Notes: a model not told the origin generated them from the sequence alone. Positions 22,604 to 31,870 are shown, counted from the first letter of the stretch. The stretch is DNA of 49,991 nucleotides from an uncultured Prevotella sp. (GCA_934204655.1 CAKPZJ010000019.1:1-49991); one strand, 5' to 3'. Program-made: numbers and translations.

Positions 22604-23041
22604 ATGGAAACAATTCTTTCGATTGCAGGAAAGCCAGGTTTGTACAAGCTGGTATCCCGTGGAAAAATGAACTTAATCGTTGAGTCACTCGATGCGTCAC
22701 ACCGCCGACAGCCGGCCTTTGCCACCGACCGTGTGACCAGCCTTGCCGACATAGCCATGTACACCGATGCCGAGGACATCCCTCTGTGGAAGGTGCTCAA
22801 GAGCGTTGGCGAGAAAGAAGAGGGCAAGCCCTGCCAGTTTGGCTACAAGAAGGCGTCGGGCAAGGAGCTCCGCGAGTACTTCGCAGCCGTCCTGCCCAAC
22901 TTTGACCAAGACCGCGTACACGACAGCGACATCCGCAAGCTCATCCAGTGGTACGACATCCTGGTTAACAACGGTATCACCGACTTCGAGGCTGTCCTGG
23001 CTCCCACCGAGGGCAACAACGTAGACGACCGCGCCGAATAA
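22604..23041 (+). CDS. DUF5606 protein
   Basis: A 145-residue cytoplasmic protein of the DUF5606 family, restricted to Bacteroidota. It starts with ILSIAGKPGLYKLVSRGKMN and ends with a helical part (ASGKELREYFAAVLPNFDQD, IRKLIQWYDILVNNGI). No function is known. It is 7 bp downstream of coaE, closes the operon and is followed by a strong terminator. Confidence 0.88.
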   Translation: METILSIAGKPGLYKLVSRGKMNLIVESLDASHRRQPAFATDRVTSLADIAMYTDAEDIPLWKVLKSVGEKEEGKPCQFGYKKASGKELREYFAAVLPNFDQDRVHDSDIRKLIQWYDILVNNGITDFEAVLAPTEGNNVDDRAE

Positions 23042-23058
23042 GCCACTATATATAATAA

Positions 23059-23089
23059 GGTGAGGCCCCGAGGGGCCTTGCCTATTTTT
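23059..23089 (+). terminator. Terminator of the nusB operon
   Basis: AGGTGAGGCCCC pairs with GGGGCCTTGCCT (two G-T pairs) and is followed by six T. Confidence 0.92.
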
Positions 23090-23185
23090 TATCCATAGTT
23101 TTTACCCCGACAGATAGCGTGGCCCTGCCCACCGGAGGCGTTTCTCCCCTGCCCCGGTCATCTATCTGCCCTATTAAGGAGACAA

Positions 23186-24274
23186 ATGAATATGAAAAAG
23201 TTACTTTTTTCGATGCTCATGCTGCTGGCCTGCACCGCCACAGCCATGGCCCAGGATGTAGAGTACAAGATTTCGGGTACCCTGCCCGCAGGCGTACACC
23301 AAGTGTTAATCGTGGCCAACAACGACAGGGCTACACTCCAGAGAGATACCATCTGCCAGGGTGGCAAGTTTGCCTTTACCGGCAAGGCACCCGCCAACGC
23401 ACTCATGCTGATTTCTTACTTCGGCGAGCAGCGTGCCCACATCTATCTATTCAATGACGGCACACCCATCAATGTAGACTTTACCAGCAAGAAGGCCACC
23501 TGCTCACCGCTCAACCAGCGTCTCATGGACTTCTGGGTTAACATCGGGGCCAACATGCGCCATCAGGTAGAGTTGGCTAAGGAACAGAAGCAAGCCGGAA
23601 CTACCGATGCCCGTAAGAAAGAGATTGAGGCCGAACTGGACAAGCTGGACAAGGAGGGCGACGACATCCTGCTCCAGTTCTATCGCAACAACAAGGACAA
23701 TGTCCTGCCTGCTGCCCTGGCCCCTGAGTATAGCTATGCGTTCAACTACGACGAGCTCAGCGAGTTCTGCGCTCCCGGCACCGCCTACTACAATCACCCC
23801 GCCATGGCCCAGGCCAAACAGCTGTTAGCCGGTCTGCAGAAACGCCATGCCGGACAGCCTTTCCAGGAACTCACCATGGCCGACATGGACGGCAAGACCG
23901 TCAAACTGAGCCAGTGGGTAGGCCAGGGCCAGTATGTGCTGGTCGACTTCTGGGCCTCTTGGTGCGGCCCCTGCCGCCGCGAGATGCCCAACGTGGTAGC
24001 TGCCTACAAGCGCTATCATGCCAGCAAGGGTTTCAACGTTGTGGGTGTCTCGTTCGACAACAATGCCGACAAGTGGAAGGCTGCCGTTAAGCAGTTAGGC
24101 ATGGAGTGGCCGCAGATGTCGGACCTCAAGGGCTGGAAGTGTGCCGCCAGCGAGGTCTACGGTGTAAGCTCTATCCCCAGCAACATCTTGGTAGACCCCA
24201 AGGGCAAGATTGTGGCCAGCGACCTGCGTGGCGAAGAGCTGTTGGCCAAGCTCAAGGAGATTTACGGCGAATAA
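23186..24274 (+). CDS. Secreted thioredoxin-like protein (TlpA/ResA type with DUF4369)
   Basis: A 362-residue exported disulfide oxidoreductase. It has a signal peptide (1-22, ending AMA-QD), a DUF4369 beta domain (about 26-115), a helical linker rich in Lys/Glu (about 120-170), and a C-terminal AhpC/TSA-thioredoxin domain (about 222-360) with the active site W259-C-G-P-C263. Such proteins keep periplasmic or lipid-anchored partners reduced; the target is unknown. A good AAGGAG lies 4 bp before ATG 23186 and 10 bp before a second in-frame ATG at 23192, so either may be used. It is a single gene with a perfect terminator. Confidence 0.9.
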   Translation: MNMKKLLFSMLMLLACTATAMAQDVEYKISGTLPAGVHQVLIVANNDRATLQRDTICQGGKFAFTGKAPANALMLISYFGEQRAHIYLFNDGTPINVDFTSKKATCSPLNQRLMDFWVNIGANMRHQVELAKEQKQAGTTDARKKEIEAELDKLDKEGDDILLQFYRNNKDNVLPAALAPEYSYAFNYDELSEFCAPGTAYYNHPAMAQAKQLLAGLQKRHAGQPFQELTMADMDGKTVKLSQWVGQGQYVLVDFWASWCGPCRREMPNVVAAYKRYHASKGFNVVGVSFDNNADKWKAAVKQLGMEWPQMSDLKGWKCAASEVYGVSSIPSNILVDPKGKIVASDLRGEELLAKLKEIYGE

Positions 24275-24298
24275 ACTACACCTTATTATATTATAGAG

Positions 24299-24330
24299 AG
24301 TCCACACCAGCCCGGTGTGGACTTTTTTTT
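24299..24330 (+). terminator. Terminator of the thioredoxin-like gene
   Basis: AGTCCACACC and GGTGTGGACT form a 10-bp perfect stem with a 5-base loop, followed by eight T. Confidence 0.95.
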
Positions 24331-24363
24331 ATCCCGCCCGCAGGCATTTATTTGCCCATAGTC

Positions 24364-24394
24364 TTTGTGGTGTGTCAGAAAGTAAGTACCTTTG
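24364..24394 (+). promoter_or_regulatory. Promoter of the SulP gene
   Basis: TTTG (24364-24367), a 19-bp spacer and TACCTTTG (24387-24394), followed by CA. This is one of the best matches to the phylum consensus in the window. The leader is about 80 bases. Confidence 0.82.
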
Positions 24395-24483
24395 CAGTCG
24401 TTTTTAACGTTTTTTGTATTAATAAGACTGTTTTGAGTATAACACAGAGAGCCCCGGTAAGGCTCGCAGCTAATTAAAGACTA

Positions 24484-26160
24484 ATGAAAGTACTTACATT
24501 CAAGCCCAAACTGATTTCCACCCTCAGAGAGTACAACCGCCGCACCTTCGTTCAGGATCTTATGGCCGGCCTCATCGTCGGCATCGTGGCCCTGCCCCTC
24601 GCCATAGCTTTCGGCATAGCCTCGGGCGTATCACCCGAGAAAGGCATCATCACCGCCATCGTCGCCGGCTTCATGGTGTCGGTTTTTGGTGGTAGCAAGG
24701 TACAGATAGGCGGCCCCACGGGTGCCTTTATCATCATCATCTACGGCATTATCCAGCAGTATGGCATGCAGGGACTCACCATAGCCACCCTTATGGCCGG
24801 CGTGTTTCTCATCCTCTTCGGCCTGCTCCACCTGGGTACCATCATCAAGTACATACCCTACCCCATCGTGGTGGGCTTTACCAGCGGTATAGCCGTTACC
24901 ATCTTCACCACCCAGATTAAGGATCTCTTCGGCCTCACCATGACCACCGTGCCGGCCGACTTCACCGAGAAGTGGATTGCCTACATGCACGACTTCGGCA
25001 CCATCGACTGGTGGACCACCCTGATAGGCCTGGCCAGCATCCTCATCATCGTCGTCACGCCACGGTTCAGCAAGAAGATACCCGGCTCCTTGGTGGCCAT
25101 CATCGTGATGACCTTGGTGGCCCTGTGGCTCAAGGCCCAGTATGGCATTACCAGCATCGAGACCATAGGCGACCGCTTCTCCATCAGTTCCGAGCTGCCC
25201 GAGGCCTCCATGCCTGCCCTGTCGTGGGACGTTATCAAGAGCTTAGTATCACCGGCCCTCACCATCGCCATCTTAGGAGCCATCGAGAGCCTGCTCTCTG
25301 CCACCGTGGCCGACGGTGTGATAGGCGACCACCACGATTCTAACACCGAGCTTATCGGCCAGGGCCTGGCCAACTTGGCCTCACCCCTCTTTGGCGGCAT
25401 ACCCGCCACGGGAGCCATCGCCCGCACCATGACCAATATCAACAATGGCGGACGCACCCCCGTAGCCGGCATCGTACACGCCGCCGTGCTGCTGCTCATA
25501 TTCCTCTTCCTTATGCCGCTGGCCCAGTACATCCCCATGGCCTGCCTGGCCGGCGTACTGGTAGTGGTGTCGTACGGCATGTGCGGCTGGCGCTCGTTTG
25601 CCATGCTTATGAAAAATCCCAAGAGCGACGTTACGGTGCTGCTCATCACCTTTGTGCTCACCATCATCTTTGACCTCACCGTGGCCATCGAGGTGGGCCT
25701 CATCATAGCCTGCCTGCTCTTTATGAAGCGTATGGCCGAGACTACCGATGTCAAGGTGGTACTCGACGAGATAGACCCCAACGATGAGACAGACATCCGC
25801 CTGGAGAACAATGAACACCTGGTGATACCCGAAGGCGTAGAGGTGTACGAGATTAACGGCCCCTACTTCTTCGGAGCCGGTAATAGGTTCGAGGAGATTA
25901 TGGCCACCTTCGGCGACCGGCCCAAGGTGCGCATCATACGTATGCGCAAGGTGCCCTTTGTCGACTCTACTGGCATACACAACCTCACCAACCTATGCCT
26001 GATGAGCCGCAAGGAGGGCATACAGGTCGTACTGTCTGGGGTGAACCCTCAGGTACACAAGGTGCTCGAACATGCTGGTTTCTACAGTATCGTGGGCCGC
26101 GAGAATATATGCAGCCACATCAACCTGGCCTTAGAGCGGGCCCGCGAGATAGTGGGCTGA
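24484..26160 (+). CDS. SulP-family inorganic anion transporter with STAS domain
   Basis: A 558-residue inner-membrane carrier (SLC26/SulP). The membrane part covers about 1-430 with the usual start (TLREYNRRTFVQDLMAGLIV, GIVALPLAIAFGIASG), the GGSKVQIGGPTGAFI segment (about 61-75) and SLLSATVADGV in the middle. The STAS domain is at about 440-555 with FGAGNRFEE and FVDSTGIHNL, the strand-helix that carries the phosphorylatable Ser/Thr in anti-sigma antagonists. The substrate could be sulfate, bicarbonate or a dicarboxylate; no sulfate-assimilation or carbonic anhydrase gene is nearby, so I leave it open. Confidence 0.92.
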   Translation: MKVLTFKPKLISTLREYNRRTFVQDLMAGLIVGIVALPLAIAFGIASGVSPEKGIITAIVAGFMVSVFGGSKVQIGGPTGAFIIIIYGIIQQYGMQGLTIATLMAGVFLILFGLLHLGTIIKYIPYPIVVGFTSGIAVTIFTTQIKDLFGLTMTTVPADFTEKWIAYMHDFGTIDWWTTLIGLASILIIVVTPRFSKKIPGSLVAIIVMTLVALWLKAQYGITSIETIGDRFSISSELPEASMPALSWDVIKSLVSPALTIAILGAIESLLSATVADGVIGDHHDSNTELIGQGLANLASPLFGGIPATGAIARTMTNINNGGRTPVAGIVHAAVLLLIFLFLMPLAQYIPMACLAGVLVVVSYGMCGWRSFAMLMKNPKSDVTVLLITFVLTIIFDLTVAIEVGLIIACLLFMKRMAETTDVKVVLDEIDPNDETDIRLENNEHLVIPEGVEVYEINGPYFFGAGNRFEEIMATFGDRPKVRIIRMRKVPFVDSTGIHNLTNLCLMSRKEGIQVVLSGVNPQVHKVLEHAGFYSIVGRENICSHINLALERAREIVG

Positions 26161-26189
26161 CAGCCACGGGCTATCGGCCCAGATAGAAA

Positions 26190-26254
26190 GCACGCTGTGG
26201 CGTGCGCTTAGCTTGATTATCCTATAACCTGGAGCACCTGCTCCAGGTTTTATA
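26190..26254 (+). terminator. Two hairpins after the SulP gene
   Basis: GCACGC-TGTG-GCGTGC (26190-26205) is followed by AACCTGGAG pairing with CTCCAGGTT (26226-26249) and a T-rich end. The second is a likely terminator; the converging regulator gene ends at 26290. Confidence 0.75.
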
Positions 26255-26289
26255 TTTTACGATGGCAACGCGCGCAGCCACTGTCCGCG

Positions 26290-29130
26290 TTAGCGCAGCC
26301 GTGTCCACTCTTCCTTGTACTGACCAGGGGTACGACCCACGCTCCGCTTAAACAGCTGGATGAAGTAAGCCGTGTCGGCTATGCCACACCGCTGCCCCAC
26401 CTCGCTGACCGTCAGGTCGGTAGTCTCTAACAGCCGACGCGCCATCTTGACCCGCTGCTGCGCTATGTAGGCCGTCGAGGTCATACCTGTTATAGCCTTT
26501 ACCTTGCGGGTAAGTTGCGTACGCGTAATGCCAAACTTGACAGCCACCTCGCTTAGGTCACTATTCTGCAAGATTACCATGTCGTGTACATAGGTATCAA
26601 ACTGGCTCATAAACACCTGCTCGTCGCTCTCGCCGTCGGTCGGCTCCACCTCCATGGGCTCTGCCTCCTGGGCGTACTTAGTCCTGAGCATACGGCGCTG
26701 GCTCAGCAGTTGGGCTATGCGCGTGTTGAGTTCCTCCGTGTCAAACGGCTTGGCGATATACTCGTCTGCCCCAGCCTGTATGCCCCTGATGCGGTCAGCC
26801 TGGGTTACCTTGGCCGTAACCATGATGATGGGTATATGGCACAGAGCCTCATTGGCCCGTATGGCCTCGCACAGCGCATAGCCCCCCATCACCGGCATCA
26901 TCACATCGGCTATTATCAGGTCGGGCACCAGCTCCACGGCCTTGTCCAGACCCTCCTGCCCATTAGCTGCGTAGTATATGCGGTAGCTGCCCCCTATCTG
27001 GGCAGCCTCATAGCGGGCCACCTCGGGCGAATCCTCCACTATCAGTATGCTGGGCTTGGTACTGGGGTCGGCCGTAGCCCCGTCGGCCAACTTCTCGTCA
27101 TCGGCCGTATCGGGCACCGGGGCCACTGCCTCGCCGCCCAGTTCGGCCATCTTGGGCAGAGCCCCCACACCATGGCTCAGCGGCAGCAGCACGGTAAACA
27201 CCGTACCCTCCTTGTGGCGGCTGCGCACCCGCACCTCGCCATCCATGGCCTTGACCGCCAGGTTCAGCAGCGCCAGCCCCAAGCCAGTACCTATATTGAC
27301 CGTATTATCCGGCGATTCGTAGAATGGTTCAAATATATGCTTCATGTGTTCCTGACGCATGCCCACGCCGTGGTCCTTCACGTCCAGGCGGAAGCGCCCC
27401 CTGTCTACCGCGAGGGTAACAAACAGGTCACTGTCCTCGTACCCGAATTTCAGCGCGTTGCCCATCAGGTTATTCACTATCTTGCCCACATAGTCGGGCA
27501 CAAAGTCCATCTCTAACGCAGCCCGCTTGGCCACCATGTGGATACGTATCCTCTTCTGCGCAGCCAGACTGGTGTAGCCCGAGGTTATCATCCGTATATA
27601 GCTGACTATGTCGTCGTGGCACCAGTTGGGCTGCTGGCGCGCCGAATACTGCAACTTGGCTATGTCCAGTATCTGATTGACCAGCGTTAGCAGGTGTCCG
27701 CCCGCCTGGTGTATGTTGGCTATGTCCCTACGCACGGCCGGGTCGTCCGTACGCGCCTCTATCGAGTCGCTGGCCGCCCTGATGATGGTGAGCGGGGTTC
27801 TGAACTCGTGGGTAATGTTGGTAAAGAAGTTGTTGCGCGCCTCGCGCAGGTCGTTCAGGGCCTCCAGACTATGAGTGCGGATGCGCAGCAGATAGTAGAA
27901 GAAAACCGACAGCCCCACCAGGCCTAACAATACCAGGAAGAACATGAGCCACCCCTGGTGCTGTTGCTCCCGCATCTGGTCTATGCCCTTGCGCGTGTCG
28001 GCTATCCGCCGTGCGTTGAGTGCCCGCAGCCTGTCCAGCTGCATGTTCTGTATCTCGTTGAGCTGTGCCTGGGCCTTCACGCTATCGTTCCATTGCAGAT
28101 AGGCCGTCAGCGACTGCAGCGCCTTGGCCGTGTTGCCCGACCGCTGGTATATGGTGTAGTACAGCTGGTACACCTGCGCCAAGTGGTCGGGCGAGTGCAG
28201 CTCGCGAGCCGTCATCAGCGCCTCCTGCAGGTACTCCATGGCCGTGGCCGTCGTGCGCCGCTTCATATAGATACGGGCCAGCGACACACAGGGCTCCAGA
28301 TAGTGCCAGCGGTCGTTCTGCCGTACCAGTAGCAGATAAGCCTGCTCGTACTCGCTGGTAGCACGGCCGTAGTCGCCCTCGTACTCGTACATCGTGCCGT
28401 AGTAGTTGTGGCACAGGGCGCGCCCCACCTCATCGCCCGTACGGCGGTTCATCTCCATAGACTTACGAAAGTATATCCAGGCCGAATCGGCATGGTTCTC
28501 ATCGCGCATTACACGGCCTATATTGGCATAGTTGATGGCCATACCACGCAGATTGCCCGACCGCCGCTCTACGGCCAGCGCCCGCGACAGATAGCGATAG
28601 GCCATCGGGTAGTTGTCCACGGTCAGATACACGTTGCCCAGACCATTAAGGGCACGCACATAGCCATCGCGACCCACCTGGGTGGTGTCGCTCCAATCCA
28701 GACAATAAGTAAGGGCTTCAAAATGGGAACTGGTAGCCTTGGCCAACTGGCCAAGGCGACGGTAGTTGGTACCTATCTCGTTGAGGGCACGCACCATCTC
28801 GGCCGTATCAGCCAGCTGGTGCGCCATGTTGGCCTCCTGCGTATGCAGGTCTATGGCTTCCCGGAACCGGTTGTCCTGCCTGAGCTTGCGGCCCAGGTAG
28901 TATAGGGTCACCATGACGCCCTGCCGGTTGCCGTCCTTCTGATACTGATGCAGCAGGATGGTCAGGGCCGTAGTATCAGTCTGTATGCGGGCGGTGCTGT
29001 CGGCCACCAGCCGGGCCACCGCCGCCTGACTGGGCCCTGTGGGCCGGTCGGTACACGCCGCCAGCAGCAGTACACACGCGCTGACCGCTAAGATTAGGCG
29101 ACTAAGTAGCTGTGTCTTCAAGGAGTTCAT
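26290..29130 (-). CDS. Hybrid two-component regulator with TPR sensor and AraC output
   Basis: A 946-residue one-protein signalling chain. Residues 1-25 are a signal peptide ending in a lipobox-like LLAAC (Cys26). TPR-like repeats fill about 70-350. A membrane helix is at 393-415. The histidine kinase follows: H441 in NITHEFRTPL, N-box NNLMGNALKFG (552-562), DHGVGM (586-591) and GTGLGLAL (614-621). The receiver (about 694-810) has phospho-acceptor D742, T772 and K794. An AraC-type helix-turn-helix occupies about 843-942. Most hybrid regulators of glycan loci use beta-propeller sensors; TPR sensors are a separate group with unknown ligands. It has its own promoter and lies just downstream of the sigma/anti-sigma set; no target is apparent. 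Confidence 0.92.
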   Translation of the reverse strand: MNSLKTQLLSRLILAVSACVLLLAACTDRPTGPSQAAVARLVADSTARIQTDTTALTILLHQYQKDGNRQGVMVTLYYLGRKLRQDNRFREAIDLHTQEANMAHQLADTAEMVRALNEIGTNYRRLGQLAKATSSHFEALTYCLDWSDTTQVGRDGYVRALNGLGNVYLTVDNYPMAYRYLSRALAVERRSGNLRGMAINYANIGRVMRDENHADSAWIYFRKSMEMNRRTGDEVGRALCHNYYGTMYEYEGDYGRATSEYEQAYLLLVRQNDRWHYLEPCVSLARIYMKRRTTATAMEYLQEALMTARELHSPDHLAQVYQLYYTIYQRSGNTAKALQSLTAYLQWNDSVKAQAQLNEIQNMQLDRLRALNARRIADTRKGIDQMREQQHQGWLMFFLVLLGLVGLSVFFYYLLRIRTHSLEALNDLREARNNFFTNITHEFRTPLTIIRAASDSIEARTDDPAVRRDIANIHQAGGHLLTLVNQILDIAKLQYSARQQPNWCHDDIVSYIRMITSGYTSLAAQKRIRIHMVAKRAALEMDFVPDYVGKIVNNLMGNALKFGYEDSDLFVTLAVDRGRFRLDVKDHGVGMRQEHMKHIFEPFYESPDNTVNIGTGLGLALLNLAVKAMDGEVRVRSRHKEGTVFTVLLPLSHGVGALPKMAELGGEAVAPVPDTADDEKLADGATADPSTKPSILIVEDSPEVARYEAAQIGGSYRIYYAANGQEGLDKAVELVPDLIIADVMMPVMGGYALCEAIRANEALCHIPIIMVTAKVTQADRIRGIQAGADEYIAKPFDTEELNTRIAQLLSQRRMLRTKYAQEAEPMEVEPTDGESDEQVFMSQFDTYVHDMVILQNSDLSEVAVKFGITRTQLTRKVKAITGMTSTAYIAQQRVKMARRLLETTDLTVSEVGQRCGIADTAYFIQLFKRSVGRTPGQYKEEWTRLR

Positions 29131-29215
29131 CTTTACATCATTATCTTTTGAGCAAGATAGTAGTCGCCGAGGTTGTCAGTCATATCGGAATGGCCAAGGC
29201 GCAACTATCTGTAAG

Positions 29216-29246
29216 CAAAGATAGTGCAAAGCAAAGAGACAGCAAA
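29216..29246 (-). promoter_or_regulatory. Promoter of the TPR hybrid regulator
   Basis: TTTG (29243-29246, minus), a 19-bp spacer and TATCTTTG (29216-29223), 85 bp before the start codon. The surrounding sequence repeats GCAAAG several times (29215-29249). Confidence 0.75.
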
Positions 29247-29301
29247 GCAAAAATCAATATTTTTTTACAGCGAGGTGCTCAGGGTGAGGATGGCCACGAC
29301 C

Positions 29302-30567
29302 CTACCGACCGAGGTTGAACCTCACCCCGAGGTTAAGACTGAAGTCGAGCTGGTGGTCATGGTAGATGGTGCTGAGCCCACTGCCATTGTCAAAGTGGTA
29401 CACTCCTCCCGGCTCTACGTACACACCCACGACAGGCGTTATATGGTACTCGGCGCCAGCCGTCAGCGTGGCCGACACCTGTAGCTGCCCCATGTGTACG
29501 CGGTCGGTCTGCTCGTGGGTGCGGTACAGGTGCCGCTGGGTGCCGCGCACCAACTTCTCGACCTCGCCGCCGGCTGTAAGGTACACGTTGAAGTGGTCGT
29601 TACGCCACACGCTGTAGCTGGCAGCCACAGGGATGCCCACAAAGTGCAACCGCTGCTCAGTAGTAAGATTCTCCTCCTCTATATCAGACGAGTGGTAGCT
29701 GTAGTTGACACCCGTCTGCACGCTCCAGCGGTCGCCGATGTGGTAACGCAGCGACACGCCGGCCTTGATGGGCTGGCGATGATGGCGGTGCACCTCATTG
29801 CCAGTAGCAGCCAACAGGTTCTTGCCATTGGGCGCGAGCAGTTCCAAAGCACCATAAGTGGGGGCATCCTGAGCCAGAAAGCCGCTGACTGCCTGGCTGC
29901 CGTTGCCACTCATCTGGTTAGACGATACGCCCTGAACGTAGGCGTCAATGCCCACGCGGCCACTACGGCGACCCTTGGCATCGGCCCACTGGCTACCCGT
30001 CATGTCGCCATACAGGCTGCGGCTGCCATGGTGGGCGGGGGCCGACTTCTGGGGAGTGACGGGGGGCGTAGCCGGAGCCTGGGTAGACGAGCACTCGGCA
30101 TCGGGCTCACTGACCAGCGGGGCCTGGCTATCTGCCAGTTTATCCGTCAGTACGGCCAGGGAGCGCTCCGTGGGGGCCGAGGGGTGGGCTGAGGACAGGA
30201 GGTGGGCTACCTGGCTGACCAACCGGGCCGGAGCCGACGGGGGCACCGCTGATGCAGGCTCAGCGCCCTCAGGCACACTACGGGCAACCGACGCGGGCAC
30301 CGCCCCGCCCTGGGCTACCGACGGGGCCACATCGGTACGGGCTGTCCAGAGCATCACCCCAGTCAGCACGGCCGCTGCGGCTATGGCCGACACGGCTACG
30401 CGGTTAACCCACAGGGGCAGCCGGCGCGCCCGATGCTGCGACTGCCCCTGAGGCAGCATCCCACGGCGGGCCATCTCGCCCATTATGTCGTCGTACAGAC
30501 CCTCGGGAGCCTGAGGCTCGTAGTGGCCCATACGCTGGCGTATCTTATCAGTCCACGGTTTGTTCAT
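29302..30567 (-). CDS. Dual-membrane-spanning anti-sigma factor (Dma-like): inner-membrane helix plus outer-membrane barrel
   Basis: A 421-residue protein with an unusual layout. Residues 1-50 are a cytoplasmic segment with PEGLYDDIMGEMARRG, as in anti-sigma N-termini. A single membrane helix is at about 56-75. Residues about 76-200 are a long Ala/Pro/Ser-rich, probably disordered linker. Residues about 203-421 form a porin-like beta barrel (GIDAYVQGV, AGVSLRYHIGDRWSVQTGVN, FNVYLTAGGEVEKLVRG, GVYVEPGGVYHF) ending in LGVRFNLG. There is no cleavable signal peptide. This matches the Dma family described in Bacteroides thetaiotaomicron, which bridges both membranes and holds a cytoplasmic ECF sigma factor. 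The sigma gene ends only 3 bp upstream, supporting the pair. Confidence 0.87.
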   Translation of the reverse strand: MNKPWTDKIRQRMGHYEPQAPEGLYDDIMGEMARRGMLPQGQSQHRARRLPLWVNRVAVSAIAAAAVLTGVMLWTARTDVAPSVAQGGAVPASVARSVPEGAEPASAVPPSAPARLVSQVAHLLSSAHPSAPTERSLAVLTDKLADSQAPLVSEPDAECSSTQAPATPPVTPQKSAPAHHGSRSLYGDMTGSQWADAKGRRSGRVGIDAYVQGVSSNQMSGNGSQAVSGFLAQDAPTYGALELLAPNGKNLLAATGNEVHRHHRQPIKAGVSLRYHIGDRWSVQTGVNYSYHSSDIEEENLTTEQRLHFVGIPVAASYSVWRNDHFNVYLTAGGEVEKLVRGTQRHLYRTHEQTDRVHMGQLQVSATLTAGAEYHITPVVGVYVEPGGVYHFDNGSGLSTIYHDHQLDFSLNLGVRFNLGR

Positions 30568-30570
30568 CTA

Positions 30571-31131
30571 TCATCTCGTTTTAAGTCGGTAGTCATTTAT
30601 CATCTTGGCCAGCAGGCGGCGCGCGCGGGCATACTGCGAGGCCGAAGAGTCGGGCTTGATGCCTAAGAGCTGCGCTATCTCAACATGGGTCTTGCCCTCG
30701 ATGGCATAGAGGTTGAACACCACCCTATAGCCTGCCGGCAGCTGCTGAATGAGGCCCAGTATGTCGGCCTCGCTGAGCGCGTCGACGGCCGGTTCTTCCT
30801 CGGGCATGTCGGGCAGCGTGGCGTCGGCCTCAACGGTGGTAAGCTGGGCGTGGCGGCGTATAAACATGAGCGCCTGATTGACCACTATACGCGTAATCCA
30901 GGCTCGGAGCGAACCCGGGCCGCGGTATGCGAAGGTGGGCATCTGCGTGTAAATCTGTATAAACGCCTCCTGCAACACGTCTTTCTGGTCGTCGGCATCG
31001 GGTATGTAGCGGGCACACACACCGGTAAGGTAACGGGCATACTCGGCGTACAGACGGCTCATGGCCGAGGTGTCGCCCCGGCCAAAGAGTTGTACTATAT
31101 GCTGTTCGGTGTCGTGCTTATACAGATGCAT
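30571..31131 (-). CDS. ECF RNA polymerase sigma factor
   Basis: A 186-residue group-4 sigma factor. Region 2 spans about 12-90 (LYAEYARYLTGVCARYIPDA, DQKDVLQEAFIQIYTQM, LRAWITRIVVNQAL) and region 4 about 122-180 (IQQLPAGYRVVFNLYAIEGK, HVEIAQLLGIKPDSSASQYA, RARRLLAKM). It has no extra C-terminal domain. It is followed by the Dma-like anti-sigma gene after 3 bp and preceded by the NigD-like gene 64 bp upstream on the same strand. By analogy with the Bacteroides pair, the barrel protein would release it on an envelope cue; its promoter motif cannot be told from one locus. Confidence 0.92.
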   Translation of the reverse strand: MHLYKHDTEQHIVQLFGRGDTSAMSRLYAEYARYLTGVCARYIPDADDQKDVLQEAFIQIYTQMPTFAYRGPGSLRAWITRIVVNQALMFIRRHAQLTTVEADATLPDMPEEEPAVDALSEADILGLIQQLPAGYRVVFNLYAIEGKTHVEIAQLLGIKPDSSASQYARARRLLAKMINDYRLKTR

Positions 31132-31195
31132 ACCATCACGGGGCGGCTATGGGTGCCCTCTCTATAGTGTTAACGCGGTCGGGGGTGTTTTTATT

Positions 31196-31870
31196 TTATT
31201 TACGCGTACAATACTTGAACTGGGCCTTGCGCTCGCCGTCGAACGATTTCCACTTGACGGTAAGCAGTACCGTTTTGCCCTCGGTATCGGGCAACTTATC
31301 GAGCCTGAAAGCCATCATACCATCGGCCGGGTAGCCCTGGGTGTCGCCCTTGGCATTGTGGCGAAGTACCACCTCGTACGGGGCATCGCCCTTGACCAGG
31401 TTAAGTACGTGGGGCTCGCCGTTGCCGAAGAGCGTACGGAAGCGCAGGGTGAAGTATCCATCCTCGACCACTGTGGCCCAGCTGTTAACTATCTCGATGG
31501 GGTCGTTGCCGTACACCGTGGCATCATCATCGCCCACCGACAGCACCATGGGCTTGGTCCTGATGGTGTCAATCCAGTTCACGTACACGCTCTTAGCCGA
31601 GTGTTCATCGGTATTGGCCATATCCTTGAAGTTTACCAGGGCCCGCACCTCCTTGCCGCCGTACGGGGCGGTCTTGATGTTGGTAGGTACCAGCGTGGTA
31701 GAGTCGTCGAGCTGCATATAGAAAGCTCCCGTCTGGGCATTGGTCTTCAGCGTAACCAGTGCGTTGGGATAGTAGGTGCTGTCTATATCGTCGTCATCAT
31801 TACATGACTGCAGGGTAATAACAGAAGAGGCCAACAGCAGGCCCAGGGCAAACATTTTCAGTCGTTTCAT
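31196..31870 (-). CDS. NigD-like lipoprotein
   Basis: A 224-residue predicted lipoprotein of the NigD family (two beta domains). The signal peptide ends in LQSC (Cys about 23), followed by an acidic NDDDD stretch, which in Bacteroidota can act as a surface-export signal. NigD proteins are uncharacterised immunity-like proteins first named in a Prevotella bacteriocin operon; one of them (NigD1) is controlled by the Dma1 anti-sigma system and raises outer-membrane vesicle formation in B. thetaiotaomicron. The position immediately upstream of the sigma and Dma-like genes suggests it is part of the same circuit, as target or co-regulated gene. No standard TAnnTTTG promoter is seen before it, which would fit ECF control. 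Confidence 0.85.
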   Translation of the reverse strand: MKRLKMFALGLLLASSVITLQSCNDDDDIDSTYYPNALVTLKTNAQTGAFYMQLDDSTTLVPTNIKTAPYGGKEVRALVNFKDMANTDEHSAKSVYVNWIDTIRTKPMVLSVGDDDATVYGNDPIEIVNSWATVVEDGYFTLRFRTLFGNGEPHVLNLVKGDAPYEVVLRHNAKGDTQGYPADGMMAFRLDKLPDTEGKTVLLTVKWKSFDGERKAQFKYCTRK

